From contig CAZQLM010000031.1 of assembly GCA_964594175.1 (NCBI GenBank), forward strand, positions 1 to 10,171: a stretch of 10,171 bases of DNA, in the 5' to 3' direction. Positions within the stretch are counted from its first letter, which is position 1. The number at the start of each line of letters is the position of its first letter. Of the stretch, positions 5,268 through 10,171 are shown one piece after another. Below the pieces are notes generated by a model. It made no database searches. It was not told where the DNA came from and was given only the letters and a program-made list of their open reading frames with translations. A program made the translations under genes and the position numbers. The stretch comes from SZUA-1535 sp964594175. GTDB lineage: Archaea > Aenigmatarchaeota > Aenigmatarchaeia > Aenigmatarchaeales > SZUA-1535.

Positions 5268-6164
5268 ATGGGGTTAACTTATGAAGATGTACAAAGAATA
5301 AGAGAGGGTGACCCTGAAGCTTTACTTTCTGTCTCGAAAGTGTGGGAAAAGGGCTCTATTCATGATATAAGAACATATGGCGAAGAAAAAGTTATTTCTG
5401 CAGTAAGAGAGGGCATTAATAAGTTAATAAAGAGATTGTCGCAAGGAGAAGATTTAAATCTTGTTATACAAACCGTTTTTAATGATTTTTGGTACAATGA
5501 GAGATTAAAGGATTTAAAACCGGCCTATGAGGAAGCTTTGCATGAATTTAAAAAAATCGAAATAAAAAGAATTATTGAAAAGTTAAGGAGAGATGAGATA
5601 CCTGTTAGTGAGTATGAGAATTCTAAGTGGCGATTGGTAAAATATGCTGAAGAGATCAAAAAAGATGAGTTTAAACTATGGCAACAATTTGAGATAGCAC
5701 TAAATGAATATAGAATTAGGCATAATATTGACAGAGAAGAAAGAATTAGAGAGCTGGCACCTTATGGTAAATGGGGACCTATTATAGACTTAGAAACAGG
5801 TAAAATAGTACTATGGCCGTATGCACCTGAAAATACTTCTATTGTAAAAGAAGTTCTTGAAGAATTCAGAAAAAAATACGGTTTGAATATAGAACACAAA
5901 TACGAGGAACCATATTGGCCAGGGGACATGCCACAAGATGGGCCTCCATTGGAAAAAGGCTTCTGGTATTATAAAATTAAAACAACAGAAGATAGATTTG
6001 ATGAAACCTTGAAAATATTCAGGAAAATGGAAAAAGAGATAGAGGAAAGGACAACGCAAACGAAAGAACAACAAAAAAGAAAAGAAATAAAATCAATTTT
6101 ATTGGAACTGATAAGAGAAGATGAGAAATTTAGAGAAGAACTAAAACAACTTTTAAATGAGTGA
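5268..6164 (+). CDS. Protein of unknown function, 298 residues
   Basis: I do not recognise this family. The first 160 residues are mostly helical and charged (segments around 40-60, 83-107 and 125-150). Residues about 165-245 are richer in Pro, Trp and Tyr (LAPYGKWGPIIDLETGKIVL, EEPYWPGDMPQDGPPLEKGF) and probably form a compact mixed domain. From about 246 to the end it returns to Lys/Glu-rich helix, likely coiled coil (KMEKEIEERTTQTKEQQKRK). No signal, membrane segment or catalytic motif is evident. It lies 38 bp after the 201-residue gene with its own TATA box and is followed by the PurM gene after an 80-bp gap. A structural or scaffolding role is only a guess from composition. Confidence 0.75.
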   Translation: MGLTYEDVQRIREGDPEALLSVSKVWEKGSIHDIRTYGEEKVISAVREGINKLIKRLSQGEDLNLVIQTVFNDFWYNERLKDLKPAYEEALHEFKKIEIKRIIEKLRRDEIPVSEYENSKWRLVKYAEEIKKDEFKLWQQFEIALNEYRIRHNIDREERIRELAPYGKWGPIIDLETGKIVLWPYAPENTSIVKEVLEEFRKKYGLNIEHKYEEPYWPGDMPQDGPPLEKGFWYYKIKTTEDRFDETLKIFRKMEKEIEERTTQTKEQQKRKEIKSILLELIREDEKFREELKQLLNE

Positions 6165-6206
6165 GTTCAAGATAATAAATTCAAAAACAAAATTCAGCTT
6201 GTTAAG

Positions 6207-6214
6207 TATAAAAT
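6207..6214 (+). promoter_or_regulatory. TATA box of the PurM gene
   Basis: TATAAAAT lies within TTAAGTATAAAATTTTTAA. Initiation would be expected about 25-30 nt downstream, near 6235-6240, which supports the ATG at 6245 as the start rather than the TTG at 6236. Confidence 0.5.
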
Positions 6215-6224
6215 TTTTAAGGCT

Positions 6225-6242
6225 TTAACAATTTATTGTTAA
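6225..6242 (+). promoter_or_regulatory. Palindrome at the PurM transcription start
   Basis: TTAACAAT and ATTGTTAA form a perfect 8-bp inverted repeat around two T bases, ending two bases before the ATG at 6245. It covers the expected transcription start, a usual place for archaeal repressor sites. No regulator gene is adjacent. Confidence 0.45.
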
Positions 6243-6244
6243 GC

Positions 6245-7384
6245 ATGAAAAAAGGAATGACATATAAAGATGCTGGAGTAGATATTGATTTGGGTGATAC
6301 ATGCTCACAAATTATGTATGAAGCTTCTAAAAAGACATGGAAAAACAGAAAGGGTAAAATCGGAGAAGTAAAGGAAACCTTTGATTATTTCTCAGGACCC
6401 AGGTTTATGAGTATAGGGAATTTACCAGAAAACGCCATCTTGGGTACTAACTATGATGGTGTGGGAACAAAAACCGAAATAGCAGAAGGATTGTGTTCTT
6501 CTACAGGTGATTTTAAGTATGTTCGAGGCTTATATCAAGATTTATTTGCAATGCTATGTGATGATGCATCAAGATGGGGGGCAGAACCAATTCATGTAGG
6601 TTCTATTATTGATGTAAATAAATTAAATACAGAACTAATTGAAAATCTAGCAGAAGGTATGGTAGAAGCGGCGAATAAAGCACGTGTCGCGGTAGTAAAT
6701 GGCGAGATCGCAGAATTAGGTGATAAAGTCGGAGGAAAGAGCGAATATAGATGTAACTTAAATGGCAGTTGTTTATGGATCGCCAAGAAAGAGAGAATCA
6801 TTTCAGGAAAAGAGATAGAAGTAGGAGATGAAATAGTTGCATTGAAAGAAAAAGGTGCTAGATCAAATGGAATATCTCTCATAAGAAAGGTAATGGAAAT
6901 AAATTTTGGAGAAAAATGGTATGAAAAAGAGTATGAGGGTAGAAATCTGGGTGAAGAGGCACTTACACCTTCGGAAATTTATAGTGGAGTAATAACCGAG
7001 ATTACAGGTGGTTACAATGGAGAAAGAAAATCGGAAATTCATGGAATTGCCCACGTAACTGGCGGAGGTATTCCGGGAAAATTAGGAAGATTATTAAAAA
7101 TTTCTAATTATGGTGCAGTACTTAATGATCTATTTGAACCTCCAGATATTCTGTTAATAACACAGGAACTGGGCAATGTAGATGACGAAGAAGCCTACAG
7201 AACGTGGTGCATGGGTCAAGGCTACCTTATAATTACACCCGATGCAGAAAAAGTACGCAAATTAGCAAAGAAATATGGTATAGAATCTAAAATTGTAGGA
7301 GAAATTACAGATAAACCAGAAATAGAAATTGAAAGCCGCGGATACTTCGCTTCTGGTAAATGTTTAACGTATCCGATAAAATAA
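6245..7384 (+). CDS. purM: Phosphoribosylformylglycinamidine cyclo-ligase (AIR synthase)
   Basis: This enzyme closes formylglycinamidine ribonucleotide to aminoimidazole ribonucleotide with ATP, the fifth step of de novo purine synthesis, in the cytoplasm. From the ATG at 6245 it has 379 residues. Family signatures are MTYKDAGVDIDLGD (5-18), NYDGVGTK (69-76), GARSNGISLIRK (204-215) and AHVTGGGIPG (269-278). The late motif, usually like FNMGIG, reads WCMGQG (321-326). The usual length is about 340-350, and this longer, divergent form resembles PurM versions I associate with uncultured prokaryotes. A TTG at 6236 would add three residues but lies in the palindrome, so I prefer the ATG; the ATG at 6257 matches the common family start. 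It stands alone, without other pur genes in the window. Confidence 0.9.
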   Translation: MKKGMTYKDAGVDIDLGDTCSQIMYEASKKTWKNRKGKIGEVKETFDYFSGPRFMSIGNLPENAILGTNYDGVGTKTEIAEGLCSSTGDFKYVRGLYQDLFAMLCDDASRWGAEPIHVGSIIDVNKLNTELIENLAEGMVEAANKARVAVVNGEIAELGDKVGGKSEYRCNLNGSCLWIAKKERIISGKEIEVGDEIVALKEKGARSNGISLIRKVMEINFGEKWYEKEYEGRNLGEEALTPSEIYSGVITEITGGYNGERKSEIHGIAHVTGGGIPGKLGRLLKISNYGAVLNDLFEPPDILLITQELGNVDDEEAYRTWCMGQGYLIITPDAEKVRKLAKKYGIESKIVGEITDKPEIEIESRGYFASGKCLTYPIK

Positions 7385-7453
7385 TTACTTACTTTAATTA
7401 AAACTACAACTACAAAAAATCTTCTCTATCTTTATAACTCTTTTTGTAGACCG

Positions 7454-7748
7454 ATTTCAATCCTACCATACTCGGATTCTAACATTTCTCTCACCCAGAC
7501 GCAGAAAACGTTCAAGGGAATTTCAATCCTACTATAGTCCGATTCTAACCGGTTCCAACCGCAGATACAGAGCTCGGAAGAGTAGATTTCAATCCTACTA
7601 TAGTCCGATTCTAACCCCGCTTTTAGTTTTAGAGCCGGACTTCTCTTCTCATATTTCAATCCTACTATAGTCCGATTCTAACCTGATACTTTCGCCTACC
7701 CTGAGGGATATTTACATAATTTCAATCCTACTATAGTCCGATTCTAAC
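7454..7748 (-). CRISPR. CRISPR array, five 30-bp repeats and four spacers
   Basis: Repeats lie at 7454-7483, 7520-7549, 7586-7615, 7653-7682 and 7719-7748; spacers are 36, 36, 37 and 36 bp. Four repeats are identical; the first in + order has three changes, the usual decay of the leader-distal end. On the minus strand each repeat starts GTTAGAATC and ends ATTGAAAT, so Cas6 cleavage would leave the 8-nt crRNA tag AUUGAAAU. This puts the leader on the right, next to cas6. The repeat resembles the Pyrococcus repeat (same length, shared GACTA, TAG and ATTGAAA blocks; about 22 of 30 positions from memory). No cas1, cas2 or effector genes are in the window. Spacer targets were not determined; spacers look richer in G+C than the neighbouring genes. 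Confidence 0.97.
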
Positions 7749-7785
7749 CCGCCAGGAGTTGCGTTTTCCGTGCTGCTGGCGCGTT
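7749..7785. other. G+C-rich block between array and leader
   Basis: The 37 bp next to the leader-proximal repeat are far richer in G+C than the surroundings and contain CGCCAG (7750-7755) and CTGGCG (7776-7781), a 6-bp inverted repeat. It is the size of a spacer but no repeat follows it. It is either part of the leader or an orphan spacer whose outer repeat was lost. Confidence 0.45.
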
Positions 7786-7802
7786 TCTGTAAAAAAATTA
7801 CC

Positions 7803-7846
7803 GTCGTGAAGTTATAAAAATGTTTTTATTTATAAAACCTCACGAC
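7803..7846. promoter_or_regulatory. Divergent array/cas6 promoter with imperfect dyad
   Basis: GTCGTGA (7803-7809) and TCACGAC (7840-7846) are exact inverted repeats. Just inside them, TTATAAA (7812-7818) and TTTATAA (7829-7835) form a second pair. The right box is centred about 26 nt before the cas6 ATG at 7859; the left one, read on the minus strand, is placed to start the crRNA precursor near 7785-7790. Each outer half-site lies just downstream of one TATA box, a usual place for a repressor, so one regulator could control both transcripts. Confidence 0.5.
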
Positions 7847-7858
7847 TTTTTAGAAATT

Positions 7859-8578
7859 ATGAGAATTCGTGTGGAGATTGCTCTTACAAAACCCGATGTG
7901 GTGCTTCCGTTTGATCACCAGTATCATCTTGCTTCCTACATTTACCGCGCTTTGGAAAAAGTAAATCCTAGCTATGCTCTGGAGCTTCATCAACCGAAAC
8001 GCTACAAGTTCTTCACATTTTCCTATCTCATGAGCGAGAACAGAAAGATTACCGAAAAGGGTATTCTGATTAAAGGAGGTGAAATTTACTTTTTTGTATC
8101 CTCGCCGAGCAGTAAATTCATAAAAACATTGGTTGAAGCCATGCTTGCAAATCCGGAGGTAAAAATCGCGGGAATTGAAGGGGTAATCAAAGAAGTAAAG
8201 ATTCTTGAAATCCCGAAGTTCGAAAATCGTGCAAAATTCAGAACACTTTCTCCGATACTTGTGAGAAAACCTGTGAAAGAAAACGGAAGATTAAGGGGAA
8301 AAGAACTTTATCCGACGGATGAAGAATTTGAAAAAAGATTGATATCTAATCTCATAAGGAAGTATTCTCACTTTTATAACAAGAAGAAAGAAAATCCGAA
8401 ACTTTCAGTAAAATTTATTAGATTTAAACCGAAAAGGCATAGGATACTAAACACATATCATCGCTGCGTTCTCGGAGAATTTCTAGTAGAAGGAGATAAA
8501 GAGTTAATAAAATTTGCCTACGAATGCGGTTTCGGAGAAAAGAACTCGATGGGTTTCGGAATGGTAAAAATTATGTGA
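7859..8578 (+). CDS. cas6: CRISPR endoribonuclease Cas6
   Basis: Cas6 cuts the crRNA precursor within each repeat, 8 nt before the spacer. The 239-residue protein aligns by eye along its whole length with Pyrococcus furiosus Cas6. The FDHQYHLASYIYRAL region matches PYNHQYYLQGLIYNAI, and the catalytic Tyr31, His46 and Lys52 of the P. furiosus enzyme correspond to Y29, H44 and K50 here with a constant two-residue offset. The C-terminal glycine-rich loop GFGEKNSMGFGMVKI is almost identical. The frame has an earlier ATG at 7820, but that lies inside the promoter dyad. The ATG at 7859 gives MRIRVEIAL, the usual Cas6 start, and about 26 nt from the TATA box, so the mRNA is probably leaderless. It is divergent from the array and is the only cas gene in the window. 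Confidence 0.95.
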   Translation: MRIRVEIALTKPDVVLPFDHQYHLASYIYRALEKVNPSYALELHQPKRYKFFTFSYLMSENRKITEKGILIKGGEIYFFVSSPSSKFIKTLVEAMLANPEVKIAGIEGVIKEVKILEIPKFENRAKFRTLSPILVRKPVKENGRLRGKELYPTDEEFEKRLISNLIRKYSHFYNKKKENPKLSVKFIRFKPKRHRILNTYHRCVLGEFLVEGDKELIKFAYECGFGEKNSMGFGMVKIM

Positions 8579-8598
8579 ATGAGTGTTAAAACTTTCAA

Positions 8599-8606
8599 TT
8601 TAAATA
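8599..8606 (+). promoter_or_regulatory. TATA box of the 124-residue gene
   Basis: TTTAAATA is centred about 28 nt before the ATG at 8631. This gives the gene its own leaderless promoter, separate from cas6, although it lies only 52 bp after the cas6 stop. Confidence 0.5.
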
Positions 8607-8630
8607 ATTAATTGCTTTTAAAATGCCTAT

Positions 8631-9005
8631 ATGCCCGAGAAATTTAAAAGTGAGAAAGAAGCTTTAGAATATGTTAGAGAGAAGTTAGGAATTAAATTAG
8701 AAAAAACAAAGGAGTGTTATCAAATTTTTGCGTATGGAAATATTTACCATACCATTGGGGTGTATAGACCATTAAGCGATAATGAAAAATATAGAGACGT
8801 GAGAATTGTGATTACAGGCCCGTATTCAACTTCAGAGATTGAAGAAATTAAAAGTATGCTCCAAAAAATTTCACAAAATAGAAAATTAACTCCTGAAGAA
8901 GAATTAGTGTTTGAAGATGTAATAAATCTCTGTATAGAACAGAGTAAAGATCCTTATTATGCATGGGTTGTAGATTTAAGAAAACAAACAGTAGAAATGT
9001 TATGA
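8631..9005 (+). CDS. Protein of unknown function, 124 residues
   Basis: I do not recognise this family. The protein begins with a charged helix (residues 1-28, KSEKEALEYVREKLGIKLEK), continues with a probable beta sheet (YQIFAYGNIYHTIGVYRPLS, then DVRIVITGPYS), and ends with two helices and a last strand (YAWVVDLRKQTVEML). It is a compact alpha/beta cytoplasmic protein with no signal, membrane helix or clear catalytic motif. Its own TATA box makes it a separate unit from cas6, and it is convergent with the thymidylate synthase-like gene, with 8 bp between stops. Position next to cas6 could hint at a CRISPR accessory, but the same gene style and promoter appear at 4624 and 5268, away from the array. 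An out-of-frame ATG at 8623 was not used. Confidence 0.72.
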   Translation: MPEKFKSEKEALEYVREKLGIKLEKTKECYQIFAYGNIYHTIGVYRPLSDNEKYRDVRIVITGPYSTSEIEEIKSMLQKISQNRKLTPEEELVFEDVINLCIEQSKDPYYAWVVDLRKQTVEML

Positions 9006-9013
9006 ATTTACAG

Positions 9014-10171
9014 CTATGCTTCATCCTGCACATATTTCTTTTTAGCTTTCAAACATTCAAAAGCCCTGAAAAGTTCTTTTCCTAAATAAATAGCATGCTC
9101 AGGAAGTAAATAAAGGGTTTTTAGCCATGTATAGAGCTCAGGAAATTTTTTGCTTTGTTTTTTTGAAATTAATTTTTCTTCTTTTCTATGCTCTATTGCT
9201 AGCTTTGAGTTTTCTTTATAAATTATAAAATCTCCCTTAGGATCCTGAACAAATTCAGATAGCTTATCCTTGTGTTTCTCAACAATTTCTTTTGCAAATT
9301 TCCAGTCGTGCTGATAAATATGTGCGGAAAAAGAAAACGTGTTAACATATCCAAGCTTGTAATTTGTTCCGGCATTTTCATTGATTTTTGAAACTATGTA
9401 TTCAGCTAACTTTAGCTGACCATAAATATTCACTGGCCAGCCTCTGAACATGTCATTGCTTCTTAAATAAGCTGTGTGAATGTAAAAATCTCCGGAAATT
9501 ATTCCTTGAACTATTCCTATACAAGGCGGAAATTTTGAAGAAAAATCCTCTCTCGGATCGATTACTACGCTTATGCATCTCCTCGAATACGGCTTAGCAG
9601 AAAGATAATCTATCATTCTCTGTATTTGGTCTCCTGAAATAGCGTGCGAAAATAACCTCGTTCCATAAGTATAAGCAACATCTTCTGGTTTCTCTTTACT
9701 GAGCAAATCTTTAACATGCTTTTCAAACTCTTTTCTTTTTATCCATGAAAAAAATTCTTTTTCAAGTTTGTATTTTTTTCCAAAAACTCCTATGCTTGCA
9801 AGGAGATTGAGCACTTCAAGCTGCGGTTCTTCATATTCGCTTGGCTTTTCGTATCCGTAAAGCAAAATTGCATTCACTATTTTTATCCATGCTCTGAATA
9901 AAGAAGTGTCGTAAATGTAAATACCTGAAATTGGTGATGGAAAAGAAGTTGCAATATCTTCTGAAATTTTCAGAAAAATTTTCTTTCTCCTTTTCTTCAA
10001 AGGTAAATAATATAAACTGATTGCACGTTTCAATGCTCTTACATCTTTTTTGAAATAACTTTCTCTCAAATCTATTATCTTTACTTTTGTAATAATTTCT
10101 TCTATTTCTCTTTTAGAAAAAATACTTCCATCACCTTTTGAAAAAACATTGAGCAAAGTTTTTCCTGAAAG
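9014..10171 (-). CDS. Thymidylate synthase-like protein, 5' end beyond the window
   Basis: The ThyA family methylates dUMP to dTMP with methylenetetrahydrofolate. From a TTG at 10156 the frame gives 380 residues, but it is open to the right edge and reads plausibly (LSGKT) before that codon, so the true start is probably outside. In TTG numbering, the core begins near 162 (YTYGTRLF). It carries the arginine pair SRR (191-193), the nucleophile C212 in FPPCIGIVQG, RSND (232-235), PVNIY with the asparagine that favours uracil over cytosine, and HIY (279-281). The histidine that follows the catalytic cysteine in bacterial ThyA (PCH) is isoleucine here. About 160 residues precede the core, and about 90 mostly charged residues follow HIY, far from the 264-residue bacterial form but like long archaeal ThyA-type proteins. 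dCMP or other pyrimidine C5 transfer remains possible. Confidence 0.85.
   Translation of the reverse strand, partial: LSGKTLLNVFSKGDGSIFSKREIEEIITKVKIIDLRESYFKKDVRALKRAISLYYLPLKKRRKKIFLKISEDIATSFPSPISGIYIYDTSLFRAWIKIVNAILLYGYEKPSEYEEPQLEVLNLLASIGVFGKKYKLEKEFFSWIKRKEFEKHVKDLLSKEKPEDVAYTYGTRLFSHAISGDQIQRMIDYLSAKPYSRRCISVVIDPREDFSSKFPPCIGIVQGIISGDFYIHTAYLRSNDMFRGWPVNIYGQLKLAEYIVSKINENAGTNYKLGYVNTFSFSAHIYQHDWKFAKEIVEKHKDKLSEFVQDPKGDFIIYKENSKLAIEHRKEEKLISKKQSKKFPELYTWLKTLYLLPEHAIYLGKELFRAFECLKAKKKYVQDEA

Noticed and set aside
6236..6244. TTG start for purM
   Set aside because: It falls inside the palindrome at the expected transcription start; the ATG at 6245 fits the promoter and family N-terminus better.
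7385..7453. Possible gene or RNA between purM and the array
   Set aside because: The 69 bp are AT-rich with short T runs; nothing beyond a possible terminator for either transcript can be supported.
7550..7570. GGTTCCAACC resembling part of a tRNA T-arm
   Set aside because: It lies in a CRISPR spacer, and no acceptor, D or anticodon stems accompany it.
7432..7659. A 75-residue minus-strand frame with repeated LESDYSRIEI segments
   Set aside because: It lies across the CRISPR repeats, and the protein-like periodicity comes entirely from the DNA repeats.
7820..7858. Earlier ATG for cas6 that would add 13 residues
   Set aside because: It lies in the promoter dyad before the expected transcription start, and the added residues have no counterpart in Cas6 of Pyrococcus.

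Overview
The window looks archaeal and visibly AT-rich. Most genes carry a TATA-like box (TTTAAATA or TTTATAAA type) centred about 24-29 nt before the start codon, which is the layout of leaderless archaeal transcripts. One gene has a strong archaeal ribosome binding site (GGTGAT), the CRISPR/Cas6 pair resembles that of Pyrococcus, and the thymidylate synthase-like protein is of the long archaeal kind. A run of exactly 100 Ns shows that this is a draft scaffold, possibly from a metagenome. A lineage call beyond 'archaeon' is not supported; DPANN-like groups are possible but unproven.

Layout. (1) 1-711, minus strand: a winged-helix AbiEi-like regulator overlapping the start of a nucleotidyltransferase gene that runs off the left edge. 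Together they look like an AbiE-type (type IV) toxin-antitoxin module. Two identical 10-bp direct repeats, 31 bp apart, bracket the TATA box. (2) 817-3018: a small unknown helical protein, a Nudix hydrolase, an SDR/epimerase-type protein (minus strand) and a HAD phosphatase-like protein. (3) 3099-3594: a gene made of 57-residue repeats, interrupted by the assembly gap. Its flanks join seamlessly and in frame once the Ns are removed. (4) 3620-4588: a compact ATP-dependent DNA ligase of the LigD-catalytic type. (5) 4624-6164: two unrecognised genes with similar promoters. (6) 6245-7384: AIR synthase (PurM), with a palindrome just before its start. (7) 7454-8578: a CRISPR array with five repeats and four spacers, read on the minus strand, divergent from a Pyrococcus-type cas6. 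An imperfect dyad with two back-to-back TATA boxes lies between them. (8) 8631-9005: an unknown 124-residue protein. (9) 9014-10171, minus strand: a thymidylate synthase-like protein open at the right edge.

How the parts work together. The first gene pair and the CRISPR/cas6 unit are both defence or mobile-element-conflict modules, set among scattered single-gene metabolic units. PurM (purines) and the ThyA-like protein (thymidylate) are both nucleotide-synthesis enzymes but are not in one operon. No cas1, cas2 or interference genes are present, so Cas6 and its crRNAs must serve effectors encoded elsewhere, if any exist. The strongest novel leads are the AbiE-like module with its direct-repeat operator candidate, the shared dyad between the array and cas6, and the repeat protein hidden by the gap.
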